DNA of 64,000 nt from Burkholderia thailandensis E264 (GTDB lineage Bacteria; Pseudomonadota; Gammaproteobacteria; Burkholderiales; Burkholderiaceae), in the NCBI RefSeq assembly GCF_000012365.1, contig NC_007651.1:2790001-2854000 (forward strand), read 5' to 3'. The position numbers and the translations under genes were made by a program. The first letter of the stretch is position 1, and each line of letters starts with the position of its first letter. Below the pieces are notes generated by a model. It had not been told where the DNA came from. It worked only from the letters and a program-made list of their open reading frames with translations, and ran no database searches. Positions 45,480 to 54,045 of the stretch are shown piece by piece.

Positions 45480-46535
45480 TCAGCGCGCCGGAAACACGCG
45501 CACCGCGCGCGGCACGACGGTCAGCGCGTCGCCGACGTCGAGCGCGAGCGCGCGCCACGCGTTGCGATCGAGCTCCGCCTCGAGCACGCCGCCCGAGCGC
45601 GCGGCAAGCTCGACGCGCACCGAGCCGCCGAGCGGCACGACGCGCCGCACGTCGGCCGCGATGCCGTCCGCGCGCGCGTGCGGCGCGGCGAGCTCCAGAT
45701 CGTGCGGGCGCACGTACGCGCGCGCCGGGCCCGCGAAATCCGCGTCGACGGCGATCGCCTGCGCCGCGCCGTGCGCGACGAAGCCCTGGCCGCTCACGGT
45801 GCCGTCGAGCCGGTTCGCCGCGCCGAGGAACTCATAGACGAACGCGCTGCGCGGATGATCGTAGACATCCTGCGGGCTGCCGACCTGCTCGACGCGGCCG
45901 TGATCGAGCACGACGATCCGGTCGGCCACCTCGAGCGCCTCCTCCTGGTCGTGCGTGACGAAGATCGTCGAGATGTGCAGATCGTCGTGCAGCCGGCGCA
46001 GCCAGCCGCGCAGTTCCTTGCGCACCTTCGCGTCGAGCGCGCCGAACGGCTCGTCGAGCAGCAGCACCTTCGGCTCGACGGCGAGCGCGCGCGCGAGCGC
46101 GATCCGCTGCCGCTGGCCGCCCGACAGCTCGGACGGATAGCGCTGCGCGAGCCAGTCGAGCTGCACGAGCGACAGCAGCTCGTGCACCTTCGCGCGGATC
46201 GCGGCTTCGCCCGGCCGCTCGCGGCGCGGCTTCACGCGCAACCCGAACGCGACGTTCTCGAACACCGTCATGTGCCGGAACAGCGCGTAGTGCTGGAACA
46301 CGAAGCCGACCTGCCGCTCGCGCGCGCCGACCGACGCGACGTCGAGCCCCTGCAGCACGACCTGCCCCGAATCCGCGTGCTCGAGGCCCGCGATCACGCG
46401 CAGCAGCGTCGTCTTGCCGCACCCGGACGGCCCGAGGAGCGCGACGAGCTCGCCCGCCGGAAAATCGAGCGTGACGTCGTCGAGCGCGGTGAAATCGCCG
46501 AAGCGCTTGTGCAGATTACGAACGGTGATGCCCAT
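45480..46535 (-). CDS. cysA: Sulfate/thiosulfate ABC transporter ATP-binding protein
   Basis: This 351-residue ABC ATPase has Walker [10 protein letters not shown] near residue 35, the signature [15 protein letters not shown] near 137 and Walker [13 protein letters not shown] near 157. The C-terminal TOBE-like regulatory domain (about 240-350) is typical of CysA/PotA. It drives CysT/CysW sulfate import. It begins 13 bp after cysW and is followed by cysB on the same strand. Confidence 0.92.
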   Translation of the reverse strand: MGITVRNLHKRFGDFTALDDVTLDFPAGELVALLGPSGCGKTTLLRVIAGLEHADSGQVVLQGLDVASVGARERQVGFVFQHYALFRHMTVFENVAFGLRVKPRRERPGEAAIRAKVHELLSLVQLDWLAQRYPSELSGGQRQRIALARALAVEPKVLLLDEPFGALDAKVRKELRGWLRRLHDDLHISTIFVTHDQEEALEVADRIVVLDHGRVEQVGSPQDVYDHPRSAFVYEFLGAANRLDGTVSGQGFVAHGAAQAIAVDADFAGPARAYVRPHDLELAAPHARADGIAADVRRVVPLGGSVRVELAARSGGVLEAELDRNAWRALALDVGDALTVVPRAVRVFPAR

Positions 46536-46548
46536 CTGGTTTGCCTCT

Positions 46549-47571
46549 TTACGAAATCGACGAAGTGACGGCCGCGCCCGGGTGCGCGGCGGCGGCGGGC
46601 GCGTCGTCGCGGCCGTGCGCGAGTTCGGCGGACAGCCGCCGCTCGGCGAAGAGCTTGAGCGCGAGCGTGACGAGCGCGAGCAGCGCGAGCACCGACGCCA
46701 CCGCGAACGCGGCCGCGAAGTTGTACTCGTTGTAGAGAATCTCGACGTGCAGCGGCATCGTGTCGGTCTGGCCGCGGATGTGCCCCGACACGACCGACAC
46801 CGCGCCGAACTCGCCCATCGCGCGCGCGTTGCAGAGAATCACGCCGTACAGCAGGCCCCACTTCACGTTCGGCAACGTGACGCGCCTGAAGATCTGCCAG
46901 CCGGATGCGCCGAGCACGCGCGCCGCTTCCTCCTCGTCGGAGCCTTGCGCCTGCATGAGCGGAATCAGCTCGCGCGCGACGAACGGGAACGTGACGAAGA
47001 TCGTCGCGAGCACGATGCCCGGCACGGCGAAGATGATCTGCACGTCGTGCGCCTGCAGCCACGGGCCGAGCCAGCCCTGCGCGCCGAACAGCAGCACGTA
47101 CACGAGGCCCGAGATCACGGGCGACACCGAGAACGGCAGGTCGATGAGCGTCGTCAGCAGCGCTTTGCCCTTGAACTCGAACTTCGCGATCGCCCACGAA
47201 GCGCACACGCCGAACACCAGATTGAGCGGCACCGCGATCGCGGCGACGGTCAGCGTGAGCTTGATCGCCGACCACGCGTCCGGATCGGCGAGCGATTCGA
47301 GATAGAAATCGACGCCCTTGCGCAGCGCCTCGAAAAACACCGCGGCGAGCGGCACGACGAGAAAGAGCGCAAGGAACGCGAGCGCCGCGCCCGTGAGCAG
47401 CCAGCGCACCGCGCGCGGCTCGCTCACGGGATCGAGACGGCGCGCTCGCGCCGGAGCGCCGGCGGCGCGACGCACCTCACGGACGGATTCACGGCCGGAT
47501 TCACGGCTGAAATCGCGGCCGGCGTCGGCATGAGCGGCTGCCGCGACGGATCGAACGGTATCGCGGCTCAT
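46549..47571 (-). CDS. cysW: Sulfate ABC transporter permease CysW
   Basis: This 340-residue permease has an unusually long hydrophilic, Arg-rich N-terminal extension (about 50 residues) before the first helix [30 protein letters not shown]. The rest is typical Cys[53 protein letters not shown] (EAA loop) near residue 200. ATG 47571 overlaps the cysT stop by 4 bp, supporting this start despite the extension. It pairs with CysT to form the sulfate channel. Confidence 0.88.
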   Translation of the reverse strand: MSRDTVRSVAAAAHADAGRDFSRESGRESVREVRRAAGAPARARRLDPVSEPRAVRWLLTGAALAFLALFLVVPLAAVFFEALRKGVDFYLESLADPDAWSAIKLTLTVAAIAVPLNLVFGVCASWAIAKFEFKGKALLTTLIDLPFSVSPVISGLVYVLLFGAQGWLGPWLQAHDVQIIFAVPGIVLATIFVTFPFVARELIPLMQAQGSDEEEAARVLGASGWQIFRRVTLPNVKWGLLYGVILCNARAMGEFGAVSVVSGHIRGQTDTMPLHVEILYNEYNFAAAFAVASVLALLALVTLALKLFAERRLSAELAHGRDDAPAAAAHPGAAVTSSIS

Positions 47572-48461
47572 TGCGTGCCTCCGAGCGCCGCCGCTGCGTG
47601 CGCGGCCGGCGCCGGGCCGCTCGCGCCGCGGCTCGTGCGGCGCTGTAGGTACCACTGCAGCGTGTTGATGAGGAGCAGCATCGCGAACGACACGACGAGC
47701 ATCACGACGGCGAGCGCGGTCGCGCCTGCGTAGTCGTACTGCTCGAGCTTCGTGATGATGAGCAGCGACGTGATTTCCGACTTCATCGGCACGTTGCCGG
47801 CGATGAAGATCACCGAGCCGTATTCGCCGAGCGCGCGCGCGAACGCGAGCGCGAAGCCCGTGAGCAGCGCAGGCGTCACGGCGGGCAGCACGACGCGGCG
47901 GAACGTGAGCCAGCGCGACGCGCCGAGGCACGCGGCCGCCTCCTCCTGCTCGCGCTCGAAATCCTCGAGAACGGGCTGCACGGTGCGCACGACGAACGGC
48001 AGGCCGATGAACGTGAGCGCGACGAGCACGCCGAGCGGCGTGAACGCGATCTTGATGCCGAGCGGCGCGAGACGGCTGCCGATCCAGCCGTTCTGCGCGT
48101 ACACGGCCGCGAGCGAAATGCCCGCGACCGACGTCGGCAGCGCGAACGGCAAATCGACGATCGCGTCGACGAGCCGCTTGAGCGGGAACGTGTAGCGCAC
48201 GAGCACCCACGCGACGAGAAAGCCGAACACCGCGTTCACGAGCGCGCCGCCCAGCGCGGCCGCAAACGTGAGCCGGTACGACGCGAGCACGCGCGGCGAC
48301 GTCGTCGCGGCGACGAACTGGTCCCACGTGAGCGTGGCCGTCTTCAGAAAGGTGGCGGCGAGCGGGATCAGCACCACGAGGCTCAGATAGGCCAGCGTGA
48401 TGCCGAGCGTCACGCCGAATCCGGGCAGCGCGCTCGGCTTGCGGAAGGTGAACGTCGTCAT
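47568..48461 (-). CDS. cysT: Sulfate ABC transporter permease CysT (CysU)
   Basis: This 297-residue permease has about six helices, starting [38 protein letters not shown]. Conserved [21 protein letters not shown] and the EAA loop [58 protein letters not shown] follow. It starts at ATG 48461; the ORF extension to 48488 enters the intercistronic hairpin. It is separated from sbp by that hairpin and overlaps cysW. Confidence 0.9.
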   Translation of the reverse strand: MTTFTFRKPSALPGFGVTLGITLAYLSLVVLIPLAATFLKTATLTWDQFVAATTSPRVLASYRLTFAAALGGALVNAVFGFLVAWVLVRYTFPLKRLVDAIVDLPFALPTSVAGISLAAVYAQNGWIGSRLAPLGIKIAFTPLGVLVALTFIGLPFVVRTVQPVLEDFEREQEEAAACLGASRWLTFRRVVLPAVTPALLTGFALAFARALGEYGSVIFIAGNVPMKSEITSLLIITKLEQYDYAGATALAVVMLVVSFAMLLLINTLQWYLQRRTSRGASGPAPAAHAAAALGGTQ

Positions 48462-48490
48462 GCGGAATGCTCTTCCAGGGTGATGCACAT

Positions 48491-48538
48491 GGGTTCAACG
48501 GCTCGGCGGACGCGCTGCAACGCGCGTCCGCCGAACCC
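48491..48538 (-). promoter_or_regulatory. Strong intercistronic hairpin between sbp and cysT
   Basis: CGGCGGACGCGC and GCGCGTCCGCCG (48504-48533) form a perfect 12-bp stem around TGCAAC, with a further GGGTT/AACCC pair outside. It lies between the sbp stop and the cysT start and has no U-tract. It is probably an mRNA-stabilising or attenuating element. Confidence 0.6.
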
Positions 48539-48594
48539 GATATCGTGTTGTCGCGAAACGGCGCGCGCGTGCGGCGCGCCGCACACGCGCGCGC

Positions 48595-49632
48595 TCACTG
48601 CGGCTGGTAGATCGAATCGAACACGCCGCCGTCGGCGAAATGCGTCTTCTGCGCTTGGGTCCAGCCGCCGAACGTGTCGTCGACCGTGTACAGCTTGAGC
48701 TTCGGGAACTGCTTCGTGAGCGCCGCCGGCACGTCCTTCGAGCGCGGCCGGTAGTAGTTGCGCGCGGCGATCTCCTGCCCTTGCCGGCTGTACAGGAAAT
48801 TCAGGTACGCGTCGGCGAGCCTGCGCGTGCCCTTCTTGTCGACGACCTTGTCGACGACCGCCACGGGCGGCTCCGCGAGAATGCTCGCCGACGGCACGAC
48901 GATCTCGAACTTGTCGGCGCCGAATTCCTTGATCGACAGGAACGCCTCGTTTTCCCACGCGATCAGCACGTCGCCGATGCCGCGCTGCACGAAGCTCGTC
49001 GTCGCGCCGCGCGCGCCCGAATCGAGCACGCCCGCGTTCTTGTACAGCTTCGTGACGAAATCCCTCGCCGTCTGCACGCTGCCGCCCGGCTTGTGTTGCG
49101 CATACGCCCACGCGGCGAGGTAGTTCCAGCGCGCGCCGCCCGAGGTCTTCGGGTTCGGCGTGACGATCGACACGCCCGGCTTCGCGAGATCGTCCCAATC
49201 CTTGATGGCCTTCGGATTGCCCTTCCTCACGAGAAACACGATCGTCGACGTGTACGGCGACGCGTTGTCCGGCAAGCGCTTCTGCCAATCCTTGTTGATG
49301 AGGCCCTTGTTCGCGAGCGCGTCGATGTCGTACGCGAGCGCGAGCGTGACCACGTCCGCCTGCAGCCCGTCGAGCACCGAGCGCGCCTGCGCGCCCGAGC
49401 CGCCGTGCGACTGCTTGAAGTTCACCGTCTCGCCCGTCTTCGCCTTCCACTCCTTGCCGAACGCCTGATTGACGTCCTGGTAGAGCTCGCGCGTCGGATC
49501 GTATGAGGCGTTCAGCAACGTCGTGTCCGCGAGCGCCGGCGTGAGGGCGCCAAGCACCGCCGCCGCGCCGAGCGCGAATGATGCGATGAGACGGCGCGCC
49601 CCGCCTGCCGGCCCCGTGTTGCGCTTGACCAT
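48595..49632 (-). CDS. sbp: Periplasmic sulfate-binding protein
   Basis: This 345-residue binding protein has a signal peptide ending ALTPALA. Family signatures follow: [27 protein letters not shown], the sulfate-contact loop [50 protein letters not shown] and [14 protein letters not shown]. It binds sulfate for CysTWA. It is the first gene of the sulfur operon, behind a 290-bp intergenic region with an AT-rich block (49715-49760) that probably holds the promoter and CysB site. Confidence 0.92.
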   Translation of the reverse strand: MVKRNTGPAGGARRLIASFALGAAAVLGALTPALADTTLLNASYDPTRELYQDVNQAFGKEWKAKTGETVNFKQSHGGSGAQARSVLDGLQADVVTLALAYDIDALANKGLINKDWQKRLPDNASPYTSTIVFLVRKGNPKAIKDWDDLAKPGVSIVTPNPKTSGGARWNYLAAWAYAQHKPGGSVQTARDFVTKLYKNAGVLDSGARGATTSFVQRGIGDVLIAWENEAFLSIKEFGADKFEIVVPSASILAEPPVAVVDKVVDKKGTRRLADAYLNFLYSRQGQEIAARNYYRPRSKDVPAALTKQFPKLKLYTVDDTFGGWTQAQKTHFADGGVFDSIYQPQ

Positions 49633-49879
49633 CCGTTGTTCTCCAAATGCGTGGGTCGTTCGTTACGGTTTCTTGCGATTTGTTTGCGATGTCGGGCCAG
49701 TCTAACGAACAGGTTTCATCATTAAAAATAATCGTTCCTCATTTTTTAATACTCAAAAGTGGTAAGGCGCGCCCGGATCTCGGCTATCGCGCCCGAAGCG
49801 CCGCTTCGACGCGGCCGGATCGCGACGGAATCGCCGCGATAGCGCGGAACCTCAAGTAACGCTTGAATTTCCCGCGACA
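49633..49879. other. sbp / lexA divergent intergenic region
   Basis: No gene is supported. The AT-rich block at 49715-49760 (AATAATCGTTCCTC, ATTTTTTAATACTC) stands out from the GC-rich background. It is the likely sbp promoter and CysB-binding region, although I cannot place exact -10/-35 boxes. Confidence 0.4.
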
Positions 49880-49895
49880 CTGTATAAAAATACAG
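49880..49895. promoter_or_regulatory. SOS box 1 (LexA operator)
   Basis: CTGTATAAAAATACAG is a 16-bp CTG-N10-CAG operator with nearly perfect symmetry. It lies 28 bp upstream of the lexA ATG and overlaps the likely -10 region. Confidence 0.92.
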
Positions 49896-49899
49896 CTCA

Positions 49900-49915
49900 C
49901 TGTCTATCCATACAG
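49900..49915. promoter_or_regulatory. SOS box 2 (LexA operator)
   Basis: CTGTCTATCCATACAG is a second CTG-N10-CAG operator starting 20 bp after the first (two helical turns), ending 7 bp before the lexA start. Two dimers could bind on the same face of the DNA, giving tight autorepression. Confidence 0.9.
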
Positions 49916-49922
49916 TCATGCC

Positions 49923-50570
49923 ATGATCAAACTCACCGCCCGCCAGCAGCAAGTGTTCGACTTGATTCGTCGCGCGATCGAGCGCTCGGGCTTTCCTCCG
50001 ACGCGCGCGGAAATCGCCGCCGAGCTGGGCTTCAGCTCGCCGAACGCGGCCGAGGAGCACCTGCGGGCGCTCGCGCGCAAGGGCGTGATCGAACTGGCGG
50101 CGGGCGCGTCTCGCGGCATCCGTCTGCTCGGCCTCGACGACGCGCCGCATCAGCTGACGCTGCCGCATGCGGCGCTGATGCAGTTGTCGCTGCCGCTCGT
50201 CGGCCGTGTGGCGGCGGGCAGCCCGATCCTCGCGCAGGAACATATCTCGCAGCACTACGCGTGCGACCCGGCGCTCTTCTCGAGCAAGCCGGATTACCTG
50301 CTGAAGGTACGCGGCCTGTCGATGCGCGACGCCGGCATCCTCGACGGCGATCTGCTCGCCGTGCAGAAGCGCGCCGAGGCGAAGGACGGCCAGATCATCG
50401 TCGCGCGGCTCGGCGACGACGTCACGGTCAAGCGCCTGAAGCGCCGGCCGGGCGGCGTCGAGCTGATCGCCGAGAATCCCGACTACGAGAACATCTTCGT
50501 GAAGGCCGGCAGCGCGGAATTCGCGCTAGAAGGCATCGCCGTCGGGCTGATCCGCCCGGGTGAGTTCTGA
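49923..50570 (+). CDS. lexA: SOS repressor LexA
   Basis: This 215-residue repressor-protease has an N-terminal winged helix with [44 protein letters not shown]. The self-cleavage bond is Ala-Gly in [16 protein letters not shown] near residue 96. The catalytic Ser lies in [19 protein letters not shown] near 133, and the Lys in GDDVTVKRL near 170. RecA filaments on single-stranded DNA trigger autocleavage and SOS induction. ATG 49923 is chosen over an earlier frame start at 49863 because the conserved protein starts MIKLTARQ and the two SOS boxes lie immediately upstream. Confidence 0.96.
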   Translation: MIKLTARQQQVFDLIRRAIERSGFPPTRAEIAAELGFSSPNAAEEHLRALARKGVIELAAGASRGIRLLGLDDAPHQLTLPHAALMQLSLPLVGRVAAGSPILAQEHISQHYACDPALFSSKPDYLLKVRGLSMRDAGILDGDLLAVQKRAEAKDGQIIVARLGDDVTVKRLKRRPGGVELIAENPDYENIFVKAGSAEFALEGIAVGLIRPGEF

Positions 50571-50634
50571 TCGCCTTTCGGCCAGCCGCGGCCCCGCCCG
50601 TCTATCCGCCATTCGACTGGATCTGGAGAACCCT

Positions 50635-50961
50635 ATGGAACGCCTCGCCCGCCTGCTGCCCTTCCGCCAATTCGGCCGTCTGCGCCATCTGCGCGGGCGT
50701 ACGCCGTGCACACCGCTCGTCGCCGCTCATGCTCGCGACAACGCCAACGCGCAGCCGTCGCTGCTGCCGTCTGCGCTTCCGGCGTTCGCGCGCGTATCGC
50801 TGAACGGTTCGCTCCATCATGCGGAGCCCGCGAGGCGCGCCCCGGTTCGCGTCTATCATGGGCCGTCGCGATTCATCATGGTCGGCACGGTCGACGCGAT
50901 CTGCCGAATGATCGATCGATGCATCGCCGAGGAACGTTCGCTGACGCAACAAGGCCTGTGA
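50635..50961 (+). CDS. Small hypothetical protein downstream of lexA, probably SOS-coregulated
   Basis: This ORF gives a 108-residue protein that I do not recognise. It starts at ATG 50635 with GGAG 8 bp upstream, 64 bp after the lexA stop, with no terminator in the gap. It is therefore probably on the lexA transcript. The N-terminal half is basic and low-complexity. The C-terminal third (VRVYHGPSRFIMVGTVDAICRMIDRCIAEE, described in parts: a PSRFIMVGT strand then an amphipathic helix with two Cys) looks like a folded motif. In gammaproteobacteria the gene beside lexA is often the division inhibitor sulA. There is no visible similarity to SulA here, so any such role is speculation. The insertion element begins 9 bp after its stop codon. 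Confidence 0.6.
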   Translation: MERLARLLPFRQFGRLRHLRGRTPCTPLVAAHARDNANAQPSLLPSALPAFARVSLNGSLHHAEPARRAPVRVYHGPSRFIMVGTVDAICRMIDRCIAEERSLTQQGL

Positions 50962-50969
50962 TGGCCTAG

Positions 50970-51311
50970 CAGGCTGTTGAAATTGGGAACGGTGCAAGCG
51001 GGCCCACAGAGCGGTGCGTTAGAGATATCGTGTTCACGACCTCGAGCAGGTGAGCCGACGCGTGGAACGGACGAGATGCAAGAACCGCAGTTCACGACGG
51101 TAAAGCTGGAAGATCTTGTGCCGGTCGATCACCCGTTGAGGCCGCTGCGGCTGGCTGCCCAAGCGCGGCCGTCATACGGCAATGCACCGTGGCCGGACCG
51201 CTCGCGAGCGGTCCAGCCACGACGATCCGTCAGCAGCGTTGCGACCCATCGCATACGACATCCTTTTACGCAGCGATCTCGTGGTCAAGGCGAGGGGCTT
51301 TCAGCAGCCTG
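50970..51311 (+). mobile_element. 342-bp non-autonomous insertion element (internally deleted IS, DUF772-type transposase remnant)
   Basis: Terminal inverted repeats CAGGCTGTTGAAA (left) and TTTCAGCAGCCTG (right) match at 12 of 13 bases. Both ends are flanked by CTAG (50966-50969 and 51312-51315), consistent with a 4-bp target duplication at a palindromic site. Inside, from ATG about 51076, MQEPQFTTVKLEDLVPVDHP is the typical start of IS5/IS1182-type transposases carrying the DUF772 domain. The similarity stops after about 27 codons, so nearly all of the transposase is gone. The element could only be moved by a related IS in trans. Confidence 0.75.
51189..51220. repeat. Large palindrome inside the insertion element
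   Basis: A perfect 20-bp palindrome (51195-51214, centred on GCTCGCGAGC) extends by GTGGC/GCCAC arms on both sides with one mismatch. It can form a 16-bp hairpin or cruciform. Confidence 0.8.
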
Positions 51312-51330
51312 CTAGGGCCTGTTCACGCGA

Positions 51331-52107
51331 ATGACGAAGCCCCTGGTCCGTTCCTTTCGTCGGAGAGGCCCTTTGAATTCCACTGCGCGCCCGCGAGGGC
51401 GCTTCCTGAAACCGGCGTCGATCATCGCGGCGCTGATTGTCGCCGCGGGCTTGGTCGTGTATGCGTACGCATCGCCCTATCTCGCGCTCAGGCAGATGAA
51501 GCAGGCGATCGACGCGCGCGACGCGCAGGCGATCAGCGCGTATGTCGATTTCCCCGCGCTGCGAATCAGCCTGAAGCAGCAATTGACCGATGAATTGATG
51601 CGGCGCATCGACGCGCGGACGCGCGACAACCCGCTCGCGATCATCGGCGCGATGATCGGGTCGGCGCTTGTTGGCCCGCTCGTCGATGCCTATGCGACAC
51701 CTGAAGGCGTCGCCATGCTGATGAGCGGCGTGCCGCCGCGTGCGCGGCCCGGACAACGGCTCCCCGGATTGAATCGGCCCGGCGATCAAGCGGCAAGTCC
51801 AACCGTGGCCGCCTCCAACGCCGCAAGCACGCCGTCGGGCAGCGCGGGCGACTCAGCGGCCGCGCTGGGTCCGTCGCCTGCGGCAAGCGGTGCGGCAGCG
51901 CAAGCCGCCCCCACGCCGGGCATGCCGTCCGCCGCATCGGGCGCGCCGTCCGGCCGATCGCCGCAAACAAGCGCCGGCTATCGAAGCGTCGACGAATTCG
52001 TCGTCACGTATCGCCGCGACGACGGCGGCGCGCGTTATGCCGCAGTCTTTCGTCGCAGCGGGATCTTCGGCTGGAAATTGTCGGCGGTCGATTTACACGA
52101 CGATTGA
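51331..52107 (+). CDS. DUF2939-type membrane-anchored protein
   Basis: This protein of up to 258 residues has one N-terminal membrane anchor (ASIIAALIVAAGLVVYAYASPYLAL, about residues 29-53). The conserved region that follows, LRQMKQAIDARDAQAISAYVDFPALRISLKQQLTDEL, is typical of the DUF2939 family. A Pro/Ser/Ala-rich linker (about 135-215) leads to a C-terminal globular piece ending FRRSGIFGWKLSAVDLHDD. The protein is probably anchored in the inner membrane facing the periplasm; its function is unknown. The start is uncertain: ATG 51331 lies only 16 bp from the insertion element, so the original promoter may have been displaced. Confidence 0.65.
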   Translation: MTKPLVRSFRRRGPLNSTARPRGRFLKPASIIAALIVAAGLVVYAYASPYLALRQMKQAIDARDAQAISAYVDFPALRISLKQQLTDELMRRIDARTRDNPLAIIGAMIGSALVGPLVDAYATPEGVAMLMSGVPPRARPGQRLPGLNRPGDQAASPTVAASNAASTPSGSAGDSAAALGPSPAASGAAAQAAPTPGMPSAASGAPSGRSPQTSAGYRSVDEFVVTYRRDDGGARYAAVFRRSGIFGWKLSAVDLHDD

Positions 52108-52372
52108 ATCCGGCCCGGGACTCGAGGGCCGGTGCGCTGTACGCCCGTCTGGGGTGACGCACATCGGCACATGCGCCTGCCGCATGCTGCGCGGGCGCGT
52201 CAGCCGCGCGCGAGCTGACTGACGGTGGCATGCGCCCCGCGTCGAAGCAAACCGCCGGGATATTCGTCCGCGCGCCCTTCGTCGTGGACGGGGTGGAACC
52301 GGTTTGGTCCATTGTCCCGATCGAGCCGATACCGCCGAAGGCCGGCGGCCAGGGAGAGCCGCTCCGTCGATC

Positions 52373-52398
52373 CCGGTTTCGCCGGCCGGCGAAACCGG
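52373..52398. terminator. Perfect 26-bp palindrome after uspA
   Basis: A 26-bp perfect palindrome centred on CGCCGGCCGGCG with CCGGTTT/AAACCGG arms lies 8 bp past the uspA stop. It also faces the DUF2939 gene from the other side, so a bidirectional terminator is the simplest reading. There is no U-run beyond the TTT in the arm. Confidence 0.5.
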
Positions 52399-52405
52399 CA
52401 GCCCG

Positions 52406-52897
52406 TCAGTGCCCGGCTGTCGCGGTAGCTTCCTTCGCGCTCTCCGCTTTCTGCTCGGCGGGCGACGAACACGCAACCAGAATGCTGCACGACACGCGAT
52501 CGAGCAGTTGCGTATTGCCGGCCCCCATCCACCATCGCGACAAGCCGCTGCGGCAACGATGGCCGACCACGACGAGATCGACGTTCAGCTTCGTCGCGAG
52601 ATTCGCGATCTCGTCGATCGGATAGCCGAACGCGAAATGCCCCTGCGCGTGCACGCCGCGCTCGGTCAGCCAGTCGACGCCCTCTTGAAGGATCTCCCGT
52701 GCGGTTTCCTCGAAGCGGCTGCACGCGACGTCGGTTAGCAGGCCTGCACTTTGCGCAATGCTCGAGCGCATGTCGACGACCGACAGCAGATGCGTCTCCG
52801 CCTTCAGATCGAGCGCCAGATCGGCGCCGCATCGCAACGCCTTGCGGCCTTCGAGCGTGCCGTCGTAGCACAGCAGAATTTTCTTGTAGCTAGCCAT
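52406..52897 (-). CDS. Universal stress protein A family
   Basis: This 163-residue UspA-domain protein starts YKKILLCYDGTLEGRKALRCGADLAL. The C-terminal nucleotide-binding signature reads VVVGHRCRSGLSRWWMGAGNTQLLDRVSCSILV; the canonical G-2x-G-9x-G-S/T is altered because GHRCRSG and GAGNT flank an unusual Trp-Trp. ATP binding may therefore differ from MJ0577-type proteins. The ATG at 52897 has GGGAGG upstream; the longer ORF to 53101 is not needed. It is a single cytoplasmic gene followed by a palindrome. Confidence 0.85.
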   Translation of the reverse strand: MASYKKILLCYDGTLEGRKALRCGADLALDLKAETHLLSVVDMRSSIAQSAGLLTDVACSRFEETAREILQEGVDWLTERGVHAQGHFAFGYPIDEIANLATKLNVDLVVVGHRCRSGLSRWWMGAGNTQLLDRVSCSILVACSSPAEQKAESAKEATATAGH

Positions 52898-53054
52898 AGC
52901 GGCCTCCCCAATGCGCGACCCGCGCATAGATTCATCATGCTGCGCCGCAATTCCGGATGCAAGCGCTGGAAAACGCTGATTCGCGTCGCACCGGGAACGC
53001 GCGATGATGCGACGCAGGAAGCAGCGACATCTGCGCCGGGATGAAGCAAGCGCG

Positions 53055-53083
53055 CTGAAGCAATGCGGCCGATGCACTAGAAT
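53055..53083 (+). promoter_or_regulatory. Possible sigma-70 promoter of the nodIJ-type operon
   Basis: CTGAAG (-35) and TAGAAT (-10) are separated by 17 bp, ending 43 bp before the ATPase gene start. The -35 match is only partial. Confidence 0.4.
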
Positions 53084-53126
53084 GGCCCGTTCGTGTCGCA
53101 CGATTCCAATTGAAAGTCACTTGCCC

Positions 53127-54041
53127 ATGTCTGTCGCACCCATCGATTTTCAACAAGTCGAGAAACGCTACGATGACAAGCTCGTCGTGGACGGCTTGTC
53201 GTTTCATGTGCAGCCCGGCGAATGCTTCGGCCTGCTCGGCCCGAACGGCGCCGGCAAGACGACGGCGCTCAAGATGCTGCTCGGCATCACGCATCCCGAC
53301 GCGGGTTCGATCAGCCTGTGCGGCGAGCCCGTGCCGTCCCGCGCGCGGCACGCGCGGCGGCGCGTCGGCGTCGTGCCGCAATTCGACAACCTCGACCCCG
53401 ACTTCACCGTTCGCGAGAACCTGCTCGTGTTCGCCCGCTACTTCGGACTCGCTGCGCACGAAGCGCGCGCGCTCGTGCCTCCGCTGCTCGAGTTCGCGAA
53501 ACTCGAAAACAAGGCGGATGCGAAAGTGGGCGAGCTGTCGGGCGGGATGAAGCGGCGGCTCACGCTCGCGCGGGCGCTCGTCAACAATCCCGACGTGCTC
53601 GTGCTCGACGAGCCGACGACGGGCCTCGATCCGCAAGCCCGGCATCTGATGTGGGAGCGGCTGCGCTCGCTTCTCGTTCGCGGCAAGACGATCCTGCTCA
53701 CCACGCACTTCATGGAAGAGGCCGAGCGCCTGTGCCACCGCCTGTGCGTGATCGAGGAAGGCCGCAAGATCGCGGAAGGCGCGCCGCGCACGCTGATCGA
53801 ATCGGAGATCGGCTGCGACGTGATCGAGATCTACGGGCCCGATCCCGCGCAGCTTCGCGAGGAGCTCGCGCCGTTCGCCGAGCGAACCGAGATCAGCGGC
53901 GAAACGCTCTTTTGCTACGTCGACGATCCGGAGCCGGTCAACGCGCGCCTGAAGGGCCGCGCCGGTCTGCGCTATCTGCACCGCCCCGCGAATCTCGAAG
54001 ATGTATTCCTGCGGCTGACGGGTCGCGAGATGCAGGATTGA
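53127..54041 (+). CDS. ABC transporter ATP-binding protein, NodI / DRA family
   Basis: This 304-residue ABC-2-type ATPase has Walker [10 protein letters not shown] near residue 40, the signature [16 protein letters not shown] near 142 and Walker [18 protein letters not shown] near 163, plus a NodI/DrrA-like C-terminal region. It is very similar in layout to rhizobial NodI. Rhizobial NodIJ is thought to derive from such betaproteobacterial exporters, so Nod-factor export is not implied here. With the downstream permease it would export a hydrophobic or carbohydrate-linked substrate. ATG 53127 follows a weak GAAAG; the gap to the permease gene is 4 bp. Confidence 0.85.
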   Translation: MSVAPIDFQQVEKRYDDKLVVDGLSFHVQPGECFGLLGPNGAGKTTALKMLLGITHPDAGSISLCGEPVPSRARHARRRVGVVPQFDNLDPDFTVRENLLVFARYFGLAAHEARALVPPLLEFAKLENKADAKVGELSGGMKRRLTLARALVNNPDVLVLDEPTTGLDPQARHLMWERLRSLLVRGKTILLTTHFMEEAERLCHRLCVIEEGRKIAEGAPRTLIESEIGCDVIEIYGPDPAQLREELAPFAERTEISGETLFCYVDDPEPVNARLKGRAGLRYLHRPANLEDVFLRLTGREMQD

Positions 54042-54045
54042 AACG

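Noticed and set aside
45409..45558. N-terminal extension of CysB by 50 residues
   Set aside because: The extension is Arg-rich. The conserved CysB start MNFQQLRFV has a good ribosome-binding site directly upstream.
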